Shown here: positions 1-10,527 of the stretch, piece after piece
How the letters are laid out: each line of letters begins with the position of its first letter
Numbering within the stretch: the first letter of the stretch is position 1
Notes under the pieces: generated by a model
What the model saw: the letters and a program-made list of their open reading frames with translations, nothing else
What the model was told of the DNA's origin: nothing
Database searches by the model: none
Made by a program: the position numbers and the translations under genes
Assembly: GCF_014084125.1 (NCBI RefSeq)
Contig: NZ_CP048405.1
Coordinates: 806,001-870,000 of the forward strand
Reading direction: 5' to 3'
Length of the DNA: 64,000 nucleotides
Source of the DNA: Streptacidiphilus sp. PB12-B1b
Lineage (GTDB): Bacteria > Actinomycetota > Actinomycetes > Streptomycetales > Streptomycetaceae

Positions 1-1215
1 GAGGCCACCGACGTCTTCCTGTTCTACGTCTTCTTCGAAGCCATGCTGATCCCGATGTACTTCCTGATCGGCGGCTACGGCGACCGCACCGAGGGCGAGG
101 ACGCCCGCCAGCGCTCCTACGCCGCGGTCAAGTTCCTGCTGTACAACCTCCTCGGCGGGCTGGTCATGCTGGCCGCCGTCATCGGGCTGTACGTGATCAC
201 CGCCCAGCAGGGCATCGGCGCGGGCGGCCACGGCACCTTCGACCTGAGCACCATCAGCCAGGCGCTGGCCTCGGGCCGGCTGCACTTCTCCCCGGTCGCG
301 GAGAACGCCCTGTTCCTCGGCTTCATGTTCGCCTTCGCGGTCAAGGCCCCGTTGTGGCCGCTGCACACCTGGCTGCCCAACGCCATGGGCGAGGCGACGC
401 CGGGGGTCGCGGTGCTGATCACGGCGGTGGTCGACAAGGTCGGCACCTACGCCATGCTGCGCTTCTGCCTGGAGCTGTTCCCGCAGGCGTCCAAGACCTT
501 CGCCCCGGCGATCCTGGTCCTGGCACTGATCGGGATCGTCTACGGGGCGCTGCTGGCGGTCGGCCAGAAGGACATCAAGCGGCTGATCGCGTTCGCGTCC
601 ATCTCCCACTTCGGCTTCATCATCATGGGCATCTTCGCCATGACCACCCAGAGCCAGTCCGGCGCGACGCTGTACATGGTCAACCACGGCGTCTCCACCG
701 CGCTGCTGCTGCTGGTCGCCGGGTTCCTGATGTCCCGCCGGGGCAGCCGGCTCATCGGCGACTACGGCGGCGTGCAGAAGGTCGCACCGGTGCTGGCCGG
801 GGCGTTCCTGGTGGGCGGCCTGGCGACGCTGTCACTGCCCGGCCTGGCGCCGTTCGTCAGCGAGTTCCTGGTGCTGGTCGGCACCTTCACCCGCTACCCG
901 GTGATCGGGATCATCGCCACCGTCGGCATCGTGCTGGCCGCGCTGTACGTGCTGGTGCTCTACCAGCGCACCATGACCGGCCCGGTGAAGGCCGCGGTGC
1001 AGGGCATGCGCGATCTCCACCTGCGCGAACTGGTGGTGGTCACCCCGCTGATCGCGCTGCTGCTGGTGCTCGGCGTCTACCCGAAGCCGATCACCGACAT
1101 CATCGACCCGGCCGTCGGCCACACCCTCTCCAGCGTCCAGCGGACCGACCCCGCGCCCCCGCACCCGGTCGCCGTCACCGCCGCGACCCAGACCACGACC
1201 GGAGGTGGCCAGTGA
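1..1215 (+). CDS. nuoM: NADH-quinone oxidoreductase subunit M (5' end outside window)
   Basis: Antiporter-like membrane subunit of respiratory complex I; it takes part in proton pumping coupled to NADH:menaquinone electron transfer. The frame is open from base 1, so the gene starts left of the window. The visible 404 residues carry conserved ND4 motifs: the helix with FFEAMLIPMY containing the key glutamate, the proton-path stretch FAVKAPLWPLHTWLP, and GQKDIKRLIAFASISHFGF. Hydrophobic helices continue to a polar Pro/Thr-rich tail. The stop overlaps the start of nuoN by 4 bp (GTGA), as expected for the distal end of a nuo operon. The remaining nuo genes must lie upstream. Family assignment is secure; the N-terminus cannot be seen. 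Confidence 0.96.
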   Translation, partial: EATDVFLFYVFFEAMLIPMYFLIGGYGDRTEGEDARQRSYAAVKFLLYNLLGGLVMLAAVIGLYVITAQQGIGAGGHGTFDLSTISQALASGRLHFSPVAENALFLGFMFAFAVKAPLWPLHTWLPNAMGEATPGVAVLITAVVDKVGTYAMLRFCLELFPQASKTFAPAILVLALIGIVYGALLAVGQKDIKRLIAFASISHFGFIIMGIFAMTTQSQSGATLYMVNHGVSTALLLLVAGFLMSRRGSRLIGDYGGVQKVAPVLAGAFLVGGLATLSLPGLAPFVSEFLVLVGTFTRYPVIGIIATVGIVLAALYVLVLYQRTMTGPVKAAVQGMRDLHLRELVVVTPLIALLLVLGVYPKPITDIIDPAVGHTLSSVQRTDPAPPHPVAVTAATQTTTGGGQ

Positions 1216-2903
1216 CCGCCGCCCAGAGCGCCGTCCACAGCCTGTGGACGCTCGCCGACCCTTCCAGCAACGCCACCATCCCCACCCCCCACATCGAGTA
1301 CGCCCAGCTCTCCCCGATGCTGGTGGTCTTCGGCGCGGCCGCGCTGGGCATCCTGGCCGAGGCGTTCGTGCCCCGGCGGGCCCGCTACTGGACCCAGATC
1401 ACCATCGCCCTGGCCGGGCTGGCCGCCGCCTTCGCCGCCATCGTCGCCCTGGCCGCCGACGGCTACGCCGGCCCCAAGGCGCACCTGGCGGCCATGGGCG
1501 CGGTCGCGGTCGACGGGCCCGCGCTGTTCCTGCAGGGCACCATCGTGCTGATCTCCGTGGTCGCCGTCCTCGGCTTCGCCGAGCGTCGGCTGGAGAGCCC
1601 GCGCACCCCCGGCCGCGGCTTCTGGCGGCCCGGCTGGACCGGCGCGCCGGTCGACGCCTTCGCCCCGCAGGCCGCCGCGGTGCCCGGCAGCGACGCCGAG
1701 AAGTCCGCGGTGCGCTCCGGCTTCGCCACCACCGAGGTCTTCCCGCTGACCATGTTCGCCGTGGTCGGGATGCTGCTCTTCCCCGCCGCGGGCGACCTGC
1801 TGACCATGTTCGTGGCGCTGGAGGTCTTCTCGCTGCCGCTCTACCTGCTGTGCGCGCTGGCCCGCCGTCGGCGGCTGCTCTCGCAGGAGGCCGCGGTCAA
1901 GTACTTCCTGCTCGGCGCGTTCTCCTCGGCCTTCTTCCTGTTCGGCCTGGCGCTGGTCTACGGCTACGCCGGTACCGTCTCGCTCAGCGGGATCGCCGCC
2001 GTCGTCTCCGGCACCGAGACGCCGGTCACCCCGGCCCTGGCCAACACCACCGGCAATGACGCGCTGCTGCTGATCGGCCTGGCCATGCTCGGCGTCGGCC
2101 TGCTGTTCAAGGTCGGCGCGGTGCCGTTCCACTCCTGGACCCCGGACGTCTACCAGGGCGCCCCGACCCCGGTCACCGGCTTCATGGCGGCCGCCACCAA
2201 GGTCGCCGCGTTCGGCGCGCTGCTGCGCCTGCTGTACGTCGCCTTCCCCGGCCTCACCTGGGACTTCCGTCCGGTGATGTGGGCGGTGGCGATCCTCACC
2301 ATGGTCGTCGGCTCGATCATCGCGGTCACCCAGACCGATGTGAAGCGGCTGCTCGCCTACTCCTCGATCGCCCACGCCGGCTTCATCCTCACCGGTGTGA
2401 TCGCCATGGACAAGGCCGGGATCTCGGCCGTGCTGTTCTACCTGGGCGCGTACTCCTTCGTCACGCTGGGCGCGTTCGCGGTGGTCACCCTGGTCCGGGA
2501 CGCGGGCGGCGAGGCCACCCACCTGTCCCGCTGGGCCGGGCTCGGGCGGCGCTCGCCGCTGGTCGCCGCGGTCTTCGCGCTGTTCCTGCTGGCCTTCGCC
2601 GGAATCCCGCTCACCAGCGGCTTCGCCGGGAAGTTCGCGGTCTTCCAGGCCGCCGCGGCCGGGGGCGCCACGCCGCTGGTGATCGTCGGTGTGCTCTCCT
2701 CGGCGGTGGCGGCGTTCTTCTACATCAGGGTCATCGTGCTGATGTTCTTCTCCGACCCCCGGCCCGACGGGCCCACCGTGGCCGTCCCCAGCGTCTTCAC
2801 CGGCACCGCCATCGCCCTGGGGGTCGTGGTGACCCTGGTGCTCGGCATCCTGCCGCAGTACTTCCTGCACCTGGCCGGCCAGGCGTCGTTCTTCGTCCAC
2901 TGA
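1212..2903 (+). CDS. nuoN: NADH-quinone oxidoreductase subunit N
   Basis: Last membrane antiporter-like subunit of complex I (ND2 homologue). The GTG at 1212 is chosen because it overlaps the nuoM stop as GTGA and has GGAGG at 1201-1205; a much longer open frame upstream is only read-through of the nuoM region. The product has 563 residues with many transmembrane helices. Diagnostic stretches are LLTMFVALEVFSLPLYLL, GLLFKVGAVPFHSWTPDVYQGAPTPVTGF (positions about 297-325) and VTQTDVKRLLAYSSIAHAGF. A non-conserved loop with Pro/Arg/Gly between early helices is common in actinobacterial NuoN. A strong hairpin 66 bp downstream closes the operon. Confidence 0.97.
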   Translation: MTAAQSAVHSLWTLADPSSNATIPTPHIEYAQLSPMLVVFGAAALGILAEAFVPRRARYWTQITIALAGLAAAFAAIVALAADGYAGPKAHLAAMGAVAVDGPALFLQGTIVLISVVAVLGFAERRLESPRTPGRGFWRPGWTGAPVDAFAPQAAAVPGSDAEKSAVRSGFATTEVFPLTMFAVVGMLLFPAAGDLLTMFVALEVFSLPLYLLCALARRRRLLSQEAAVKYFLLGAFSSAFFLFGLALVYGYAGTVSLSGIAAVVSGTETPVTPALANTTGNDALLLIGLAMLGVGLLFKVGAVPFHSWTPDVYQGAPTPVTGFMAAATKVAAFGALLRLLYVAFPGLTWDFRPVMWAVAILTMVVGSIIAVTQTDVKRLLAYSSIAHAGFILTGVIAMDKAGISAVLFYLGAYSFVTLGAFAVVTLVRDAGGEATHLSRWAGLGRRSPLVAAVFALFLLAFAGIPLTSGFAGKFAVFQAAAAGGATPLVIVGVLSSAVAAFFYIRVIVLMFFSDPRPDGPTVAVPSVFTGTAIALGVVVTLVLGILPQYFLHLAGQASFFVH

Positions 2904-2968
2904 CCCGCCGCCGACCACTGGAACACCAGTGAAACCCGTGAGGACAGCCCGAAAAGCAAGGCTCAGAG

Positions 2969-3000
2969 CGGCCCGACGTGGTACTTGCCACGTCGGGCCG
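2969..3000 (+). terminator. Terminator hairpin of the nuo operon
   Basis: Perfect 13-bp stem (2969-2981 with 2988-3000, CGGCCCGACGTGG arm) and a 6-nt loop, with no T-tract. It ends the nuo operon and precedes the polyprenyl synthase gene, which therefore probably has its own promoter in 3001-3090. Confidence 0.8.
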
Positions 3001-3097
3001 GAGCAATGATCATCTCCTGACCGGATACGCTGCTCAGGATGGCAGCAGCGGCTCAGGACCGAAGCCGTGCGACCGACTAGCGACAGGAGAGTTCCCG

Positions 3098-4123
3098 GTG
3101 ACCGTCGTGGGGCCCTTCAAGCTGAGCGTGCAGGACCAGGCACTGGAAGCGGACGTCCAACTCGGACTGGCCGCCGTCGAAGAGGCGCTCGGTGACGCTA
3201 CCAAGAGTGATGTGCCCTTCATCACAGTCGCCGCGAAGCACCTCATGGAAGCCGGGGGCAAGCGCTTCCGCCCGCTGCTCGTCCTGCTCGCCGCGCAGTT
3301 CGGCGACCCCAACGCGCCCGGCGTCATCCCCGCCGCCGTCGTCGTCGAGCTGACCCACCTGGCGACGCTCTACCACGACGACGTCATGGACGAGGGCCTG
3401 ATGCGGCGCGGAACGATCAGCGCCAACGCCCGCTGGGACAACTCCGTCGCCATCCTCACCGGGGACTTCCTCTTCGCCCGTGCCTCCAAGATCCTCGCCG
3501 CGCTCGGCCCGGAGGCCGTCCGGCTGCAGGCCGAGGCGTTCGAGCGGCTGGTCACCGGCCAGATCCAGGAGACCGTCGGCCCCCGCCCCGGCGAGGACCC
3601 GGTCCAGCACTACCTGGACGTCCTCTCCGGCAAGACCGGCTCGCTGATCGCCGTCTCCAACCGCTTCGGCGCGCTGCTCTCCGGCGCGGACGCCCACGTG
3701 GTGGACATCCTCACCGAGTACGGCGAGCGCATCGGCCTCGCCTTCCAGCTCGCCGACGACGTCCTCGACGTCGCCAGCGACAGCCAGGAGTCCGGCAAGA
3801 CCCCCGGCACCGACCTGCGCGAGGGCGTGCCCACGCTGCCGGTGCTGCTGCTGCGCGCCTCCGAGCCCGACCCCGCCGTCCCCGGCGACCTGCGGCTGCG
3901 CGAACTGCTGGACACCGGCTTCGACCCGGCCCTGCCCGACGCCGACGCCCGGCACGCCGAGGCGCTGCTGCTGCTGCGCGCCCACCCGGCGCTGACCCGG
4001 GCCCGCGAGGCCACCCTGCGCTACGCCGAGGCCGCCCGCGAGCTGCTGGCCCCCCTGCCGGACTGCGCCGCCAAGGCCGCCCTCGAGGGGCTCTGCGACG
4101 CGGTGGCCCTGCGCACCATGTGA
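3098..4123 (+). CDS. Long-chain polyprenyl diphosphate synthase
   Basis: Trans-isoprenyl diphosphate synthase that condenses isopentenyl diphosphate units onto an allylic primer. Its position just after nuo suggests it makes the menaquinone side chain. The 341-residue protein has both Asp-rich metal-binding motifs, YHDDVMDEG (first, about residue 92) and QLADDVLD (second, about residue 219), plus the GGKRFRP substrate-binding motif. The GTG at 3098 is preferred: it follows CAGGAGA, and the longer open frame reaches back into the nuo terminator. Length fits heptaprenyl/octaprenyl-type synthases. Chain length cannot be read from the sequence, so an ispB/hepB-like symbol is withheld. Confidence 0.92.
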   Translation: MTVVGPFKLSVQDQALEADVQLGLAAVEEALGDATKSDVPFITVAAKHLMEAGGKRFRPLLVLLAAQFGDPNAPGVIPAAVVVELTHLATLYHDDVMDEGLMRRGTISANARWDNSVAILTGDFLFARASKILAALGPEAVRLQAEAFERLVTGQIQETVGPRPGEDPVQHYLDVLSGKTGSLIAVSNRFGALLSGADAHVVDILTEYGERIGLAFQLADDVLDVASDSQESGKTPGTDLREGVPTLPVLLLRASEPDPAVPGDLRLRELLDTGFDPALPDADARHAEALLLLRAHPALTRAREATLRYAEAARELLAPLPDCAAKAALEGLCDAVALRTM

Positions 4124-4225
4124 CGGGGGCGGCGTCCCCCCGCGGCCGGATGCCGCCGGGCCCGTGATCGGCCAGACTGGGGCCGGCGGACCGGACGGCC
4201 GCCGACTGATCAGGGGAGAACGGGC

Positions 4226-4885
4226 GTGCGCGTCGTCATAGCCGAGGATTCGGTACTGCTGCGGGACGGCCTCACCCGGCTGCTGACCGACCGGGGGCTG
4301 GAGGTCGCGGCCGGGGTCGGGGACGGCGAGGCGCTGCTGGCCCTGCTGGACGAGCTCGCCGCCCGCGGGGCCCTGCCGGACGTCGTCGTCGCCGACGTGC
4401 GGATGCCGCCCACCCACACCGACGAGGGCGTCCGCGCCTGCGTCGAGCTGCGTCGGCGCCACCCCGGAGTGGGCACGCTGGTGCTGTCGCAGTACGTCGA
4501 GGAGCGCTACGCCTCGGAGCTGCTCTCCGGCTCCACCCGCGGCGTCGGCTACCTGCTGAAGGACCGGGTCGCGGACGTCAGCGACTTCGTCGAGGCGGTG
4601 CGCCGGGTCGCCGGGGGCGGCACCGCGCTGGATCCGGAGGTGGTCGCCCAGCTGCTCGGCCGCAGCCGCCGGCACGACGTGCTGGACGGCCTGACCCCCC
4701 GGGAGCGCGAGGTACTGGGCCTGATGGCGGAGGGGCGCACCAACGCGGCCGTCGCCCGGCAGCTGGTGGTCTCCGACGGCGCGGTGGAGAAGCACGTCAG
4801 CAACATCTTCATGAAGCTGGGCCTGGCGCAGAGCTCCGAGGACCACCGCCGGGTGCTGGCGGTGCTCACCTACCTCAACTCCTAG
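4226..4885 (+). CDS. NarL/FixJ-type response regulator (orphan)
   Basis: DNA-binding response regulator of 219 residues. A receiver domain comes first (acidic pocket AEDS near residue 6, phosphoacceptor Asp in [10 protein letters not shown] near residue 54, Lys in YLLKDR), followed by a C-terminal LuxR-type helix-turn-helix with [15 protein letters not shown] and [14 protein letters not shown]. The GTG start follows AGGGGAGAA closely. No histidine kinase lies beside it, so its partner must be elsewhere. It is separated from korA by only 159 bp that contain a palindrome, and may be transcribed alone. Target genes are unknown. Confidence 0.93.
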   Translation: MRVVIAEDSVLLRDGLTRLLTDRGLEVAAGVGDGEALLALLDELAARGALPDVVVADVRMPPTHTDEGVRACVELRRRHPGVGTLVLSQYVEERYASELLSGSTRGVGYLLKDRVADVSDFVEAVRRVAGGGTALDPEVVAQLLGRSRRHDVLDGLTPREREVLGLMAEGRTNAAVARQLVVSDGAVEKHVSNIFMKLGLAQSSEDHRRVLAVLTYLNS

Positions 4886-4889
4886 AGCA

Positions 4890-4904
4890 CTGACAGCGCG
4901 TCAG
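4890..4904. promoter_or_regulatory. Palindrome CTGAC-N5-GTCAG upstream of korA
   Basis: CTGACAGCGCGTCAG, a 5-bp-arm palindrome with N5 spacer located 141 bp before the korA start and just after the response-regulator stop. The same pattern occurs at 21752-21766, 21805-21819 and 15044-15058. The form is typical of a TetR-type operator; the regulator is unknown. Confidence 0.5.
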
Positions 4905-5044
4905 TAGTGTTGCGGCGGAGGCGCGGAGACGTGCCGCGAAGGTCCGCCGAAGGCGACCCTTACCGGCATAGGATGCGAGCGGTGCACAGAAGCGGACGTG
5001 GGCACACGGCTCGCGCCCGGGTGGTGTCGAGGGAGGTCCCTGCA

Positions 5045-7001
5045 GTGACCAGCCAGGTCCACGTGCCGACGCAGACCGACGAGCCGTTGCCCGGATCGCC
5101 GCCCGGCGGCGGCGCGCCCGCCGCCGCCGAGGGCCCCGCCGCCGAGCCCGGCCAGGGCAAGCGGGTCCGTCGGCTGGACCGGGTGGTGATCAGGTTCGCC
5201 GGGGACTCGGGCGACGGCATGCAGCTGACCGGGGACCGGTTCACCACCGAGACCGCCGGCTTCGGCAACGACCTCTCCACCCTGCCCAACTTCCCGGCCG
5301 AGATCCGCGCCCCCGCAGGCACCCTGCCGGGCGTCTCCTCGTTCCAGCTGCACTTCGCCGACCACGACATCCTCACCCCCGGCGACGCGCCGGACGTGCT
5401 GGTGGCGATGAACCCGGCCGCGCTCAAGGCCAACCTGGGCGACGTGCCGCGCGGCGCGGAGATCATCGTCAACACCGACGAGTTCACCAAGCGGGCGCTG
5501 GCCAAGGTCGGCTACCCGGCCGATCCGCTGGACGACGGCTCGCTGGCCGGGTACGCGGTCCACCCGGTGCCGCTGACCACGCTGACGCTGGAGGCGCTGA
5601 AGGACTCCGGGCTGGCCCGCAAGGACGCCGAGCGGGCCAAGAACATGTTCGCGCTGGGCCTGCTGTCGTGGATGTACCACCGGCCCACCGAGGGCACCGA
5701 AAGGTTCCTGCGGGCCAAGTTCGCCAAGCGCCCGGACATCGCCGAGGCCAACGTCACCGCGTTCAAGGCGGGCTGGAACTACGGCGAGACCACCGAGGAC
5801 TTCGCCGTCTCCTACGAGGTCGCCCCGGCCACCGCCGCCTTCGCGCCCGGCCGCTACCGCAACATCTCCGGCAACCTGGCGCTGGCCTACGGCCTGGTGG
5901 CCGCCGCCCGGCAGTCCGGGCTGCCGCTGTTCCTGGGCTCCTACCCGATCACCCCGGCCTCGGACATCCTGCACGAGCTGTCCAAGCACAAGAACTTCGG
6001 CGTGCGCACCTTCCAGGCCGAGGACGAGATCGCCGGGATCGGCGCGGCGCTGGGCGCGGCCTTCGGCGGGGCGCTGGGGGTGACCACCACCTCCGGGCCG
6101 GGGGTGGCGCTGAAGTCGGAGACCATCGGCCTGGCGGTCTCGCTGGAGCTGCCGCTGGTGGTGGTGGACATCCAGCGCGGCGGGCCCTCGACCGGGCTGC
6201 CCACCAAGACCGAGCAGGCCGACCTGCTGCAGGCCATGTACGGCCGCAACGGCGAGGCCCCGGTGCCGATCGTGGCCCCGGCCACCGCCGCCGAGTGCTT
6301 CGGCGCGGCCCTGGAGGCGGCCCGGATCGCGCTGACCTACCGCACCCCGGTGTTCCTGCTCTCCGACGGCTACCTGGCCAACGGCTCCGAGCCCTGGCGC
6401 ATCCCCGAGCCCGGCGAACTGCCGGACCTGCGGACCGCGTTCACCACCGCCCCGAACCGCCCGGACGGCTCGTTCTGGCCGTACCTGCGCGATCCGCAGA
6501 CCCTCGCCCGGCCCTGGGCGGTGCCCGGCACCCCCGGCCTGGAGCACCGGATCGGCGGGATCGAGAAGCAGGACGGCACCGGCAACATCTCCTACGACCC
6601 GGCCAACCACGAGCACATGGTCCGCACCCGGCAGGCCAAGGTGGACGGCGTCACGGTGCCCGACCTCGAGGTGGACGACCCCTCGCACGCCGCCCGGCTG
6701 CTGGTGCTGGGCTGGGGCTCGACCTACGGGCCGATCGCCGCCGCGGTGCGCCGGGTGCGCGCCGCCGGCGGCCGGGTGGCCCAGGCCCACCTGCGCCACC
6801 TCAACCCCTTCCCGGCCAACCTGGGCGAGCTGCTGGCCGGCTACGACCGGGTGCTGGTGCCGGAGATGAACCTGGGTCAGCTGGCCCACCTGGTCCGCGC
6901 CCGCTACCTGGTGGACGCGCGCTCGGTCAACCAGGTCACCGGCCTGCCGTTCAAGGCCGAGCAGCTCGCCGCCGCCATCACCGACCAGCTGGAGGACGAC
7001 C

Positions 7002-7009
<8 letters not shown>
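5045..7009 (+). CDS. korA: 2-oxoglutarate:ferredoxin oxidoreductase, alpha subunit (gamma-alpha fusion)
   Basis: Subunit of the CoA-dependent oxidative decarboxylase of 2-oxoacids that reduces ferredoxin. The N-terminal gamma-type domain begins with RFAGDSGDGMQLTG (about residues 50-63); the alpha domain follows, with the SYPITPASDILHELSK and TSGPGVALKSETIGLAVS motifs, and a C-terminal transketolase-like part. Length of 654 residues is normal for actinobacterial KorA. The GTG at 5045 is chosen because GGGAGG lies about 10 bp upstream and the open frame before it is Arg-rich and non-conserved. It overlaps korB by 8 bp, so the two are translationally coupled. The assignment to 2-oxoglutarate rather than another 2-oxoacid rests on this gene arrangement. 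Confidence 0.94.
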
Positions 7010-8063
<1,054 letters not shown>

Positions 8064-8107
8064 CCCGCCGGACCGGCCCGCCGACCGGCCCCGCCACCGG
8101 CGCGCTC

Positions 8108-8144
8108 CCTCGCCCCGGCCCCCTTGGAGGGGGCCGGGGCGAGG
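8108..8144 (+). terminator. Terminator hairpin after korAB
   Basis: Perfect 16-bp stem (8108-8123 with 8129-8144, arm CCTCGCCCCGGCCCCC) with a 5-nt loop. Very stable; it isolates korAB from the permease gene. Confidence 0.85.
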
Positions 8145-8377
8145 TGCGTCCGGAGTCGGGCGACCTGGGGGGACTATGCCCTAGTTCGCCCATGTATACG
8201 AATGTATGTATGCCTTTGTGCGTCAAAAAGTCGCTAAGATCCGTAACAAAATCCGATCGGCAGCCAAGAATGTCCAGTATGTCCGTTGAGGCAAGAGTAT
8301 TCATGCACGAGTGCACCTGCCTGGGTGCGCGTTGTTGAAGCAGCAGCAACCATCGATCCCGGATCGGAACACCCGTC
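8145..8377 (+). promoter_or_regulatory. AT-richer leader of the KimA-like permease gene
   Basis: This stretch has clearly lower GC than its surroundings between about 8175 and 8300, including repeated GTAT/TGTATG words, and probably holds the promoter. I looked for a c-di-AMP (ydaO) riboswitch because KimA-type transporters often have one, and did not find the conserved blocks. No gene is seen. Confidence 0.35.
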
Positions 8378-10414
8378 ATGGACAGTCGCACCAGCGCCGG
8401 CTCCAGCGCCCCAGCGGTACCCCCGGGCGGCGCCGACGACGGCGGTCTTCCGGAGAGCCTCGGCTACCGGGTGAAGAAGCGACTGCTCGGCAAGCCGCTG
8501 GTCACCGAGGAGCTCCAGCACGAGAAGCTCTCCAATCCGGTCGCCCTCGGCGTGCTCGCCTCCGACTGCATCTCCTCCTCGGCGTACGGCTCCGAGGCCA
8601 TGCTGGTGCAGATGGTCGGCGTCATCGGCATGTCGGCCTTCAGCCTGCTGATGCCGATCACCGGCATCGTCCTGTGCGTGCTGACCCTGCTGACCCTGTC
8701 GTACCGGCAGGTCGTCATGGTCTACACCCGCGCCGGCGGCTCGTACGTCGTCGCCCGGGAGAACTTCGGCCCCCGGGTCGCCCAGATCGCCGCCGTCGCC
8801 CTGCTGATCGACTACATCGTCACCGTCGCCGTGCAGACCGCCGCCGGCACGGTTGCCCTGCTCTCGCTGGTGCACCTGCTCGGCGGCGCCAAGTACAACT
8901 GGGTCGACCACTACCAGCTGGCCATCTCGGTCGTCATCGTGCTGCTGCTGTGCTGGGGCAACCTGCGCGGCATCCGCGAGGCCGGCAAGGCGTTCGCCGC
9001 CCCCGCCTACCTCTTCATCGCCGCCATGGGCCTGCTCTTCGTGGTCGCCATCGTCCGGCTGATCATCGGGGACCTGCCGCACGCCGACGTGCACGCCGCC
9101 GGGGCCATCAAGCTCGGCATCCACGGCACCAGCAACCAACTGCTGATGGGTGCCTCGATCGGGCTGGTGCTGAAGGCGTTCGCCAACGGAGGCACCTCGC
9201 TCACCGGCCTCGAGGCCATCTCCAACGGCGTCAGCGCCTTCCGCAACCCGCAGGGCATCAACGCCCGCAAGACCCTGGTGGCCATGTCGCTGACGCTGGG
9301 CACCCTGGTGCTGGGCGTCTCCACCCTGGCCTACATCACCCACGCCATCCCGTTCACCGACGGCAGCCCCTCGGTGCTCTCGCAGGAGGGCAGCCTGGTC
9401 TTCGGCAGCACCTGGTTCGGCCAGGCCGGGCTGGTCTTCCTGCAGCTGTCGACCGCGCTGATCCTCTACACCGGCGCCAACACCTCCTTCAACGGCTTCC
9501 CGTTCCTGGCCAGCTTCGTCGCCGAGGACTCCTTCCTGCCGCGCCAGCTCACCCGGCGCGGGCACCGGCTCGCCTTCTCCAGCGGCATCCTCACCCTCAC
9601 CGGCGTCTCGCTGGTGCTGCTCGTCGTCACCGACGCCGACCTGGACCACCTGCTCGGCCTGTACGCGATCGGCGTCTTCACCGGCTTCTTCATGGCCGGC
9701 ACCGGCCTGGTCAAGCACTTCATCGACCGCCCGGACGAGCCCAAGCGGGCGCTGAAGATCGCCATCAACGCCGCCGCCGCCGCGCTCTCCGCCGTCGTCG
9801 TCGGGATCTTCGCGGTCACCAAGTTCACCGAGGGCGCCTGGGTGGTCGTGGTGGTCTTCCCGATCGGCGTCTGGGCGCTGATCAAGGTCAACCGCCGCTA
9901 CCGGGACGAAGCCTCCGCGCTGGCCGCCGCCACCTCCGACACCACCCAGGCCCAGTACCGCCGCCAGGTCATGTACATCCTGGTGGACCGGGTCGACCTG
10001 GCCGCACTCAAGGCCATCAGCTACGCCCGCTCGCTGCGCCCGGCCGAGATCCGCGCCGTGCACTTCATGATCGACAGCCTGGAGGCGGAGAAGCTGGCCG
10101 CCCAGTGGATCGACGCCGGCGTCGGCGACCTCCCGCTGGAGATCGTCCAGTGCCCGGACCGCCGGATCACCCGCGCGCTGCTGGAGCTGATCACCCGCAA
10201 CACGGCCGACAAGAAGAGCCAGATCACCCTGCTGATCCCGGAGCGCAACTACTCGCCCGTCCTGGGGCGGCTGCTGCACCGGCGCACCGCCGACCACATC
10301 GCCCGCGCCGTCGGCAAGCTGCCCAACGTCGTCGCCACCATCGTGCCGTTCGACGTCGTCATCAAGGAGCAGCCCCCGGTCGCCGAGGCGCCGGTCCCGG
10401 CGGGCGCCCGCTAG
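8378..10414 (+). CDS. KimA-like APC superfamily permease (putative potassium importer)
   Basis: Polytopic membrane transporter of 678 residues with about 12 helices and a soluble C-terminal domain of about 160 residues. The N-terminus VKKRLLGKPLVTEELQHEKL followed by LASDCISSSAYGSE, and the later AGGSYVVARENFG, LLIDYIVTVAVQTAAGT, LTGLEAISNGVSAFRNP and ANTSFNGFPFLA, match the order of motifs known in Bacillus KimA, a c-di-AMP-inhibited high-affinity potassium importer of the KUP/APC group. Generic amino-acid permease annotation is the alternative. The C-terminal domain resembles the cytoplasmic universal-stress-like part of KimA. The assignment is from remembered family motifs, and substrate is inferred. 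It stands alone between two terminators. Confidence 0.75.
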   Translation: MDSRTSAGSSAPAVPPGGADDGGLPESLGYRVKKRLLGKPLVTEELQHEKLSNPVALGVLASDCISSSAYGSEAMLVQMVGVIGMSAFSLLMPITGIVLCVLTLLTLSYRQVVMVYTRAGGSYVVARENFGPRVAQIAAVALLIDYIVTVAVQTAAGTVALLSLVHLLGGAKYNWVDHYQLAISVVIVLLLCWGNLRGIREAGKAFAAPAYLFIAAMGLLFVVAIVRLIIGDLPHADVHAAGAIKLGIHGTSNQLLMGASIGLVLKAFANGGTSLTGLEAISNGVSAFRNPQGINARKTLVAMSLTLGTLVLGVSTLAYITHAIPFTDGSPSVLSQEGSLVFGSTWFGQAGLVFLQLSTALILYTGANTSFNGFPFLASFVAEDSFLPRQLTRRGHRLAFSSGILTLTGVSLVLLVVTDADLDHLLGLYAIGVFTGFFMAGTGLVKHFIDRPDEPKRALKIAINAAAAALSAVVVGIFAVTKFTEGAWVVVVVFPIGVWALIKVNRRYRDEASALAAATSDTTQAQYRRQVMYILVDRVDLAALKAISYARSLRPAEIRAVHFMIDSLEAEKLAAQWIDAGVGDLPLEIVQCPDRRITRALLELITRNTADKKSQITLLIPERNYSPVLGRLLHRRTADHIARAVGKLPNVVATIVPFDVVIKEQPPVAEAPVPAGAR

Positions 10415-10440
10415 CCGGGCCGAGCCCGGCCGCAGCACCG

Positions 10441-10469
10441 GCCGCCGCCCCCGCACCCGGGGCGGCGGC
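10441..10469 (+). terminator. Terminator hairpin after the permease gene
   Basis: Perfect 11-bp stem (10441-10451 with 10459-10469) and 7-nt loop, followed by TATGTTGTTG. It lies 26 bp after the permease stop. Confidence 0.75.
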
Positions 10470-10527
10470 TATGTTGTTGCCCGCTGACCCGTTGCCCGCC
10501 GCCTGTCGTCCGTCCTGAGGAAGTCCC

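Noticed and set aside
1077-2918. Long open frame on the minus strand opposite nuoN
   Set aside because: Gly/Gln/Asp/His-rich, no family motifs; it is a codon-bias shadow of a secure gene. The same applies to the minus-strand frames opposite fbiC, korA and the carboxypeptidase.
3001-3097. Longer N-terminus for the polyprenyl synthase starting at 2978
   Set aside because: It would begin inside the nuo terminator hairpin; the GTG at 3098 has a ribosome site and the expected protein length.
8145-8377. c-di-AMP riboswitch before the KimA-like gene
   Set aside because: None of the conserved blocks seen at 29917-30083 is present.
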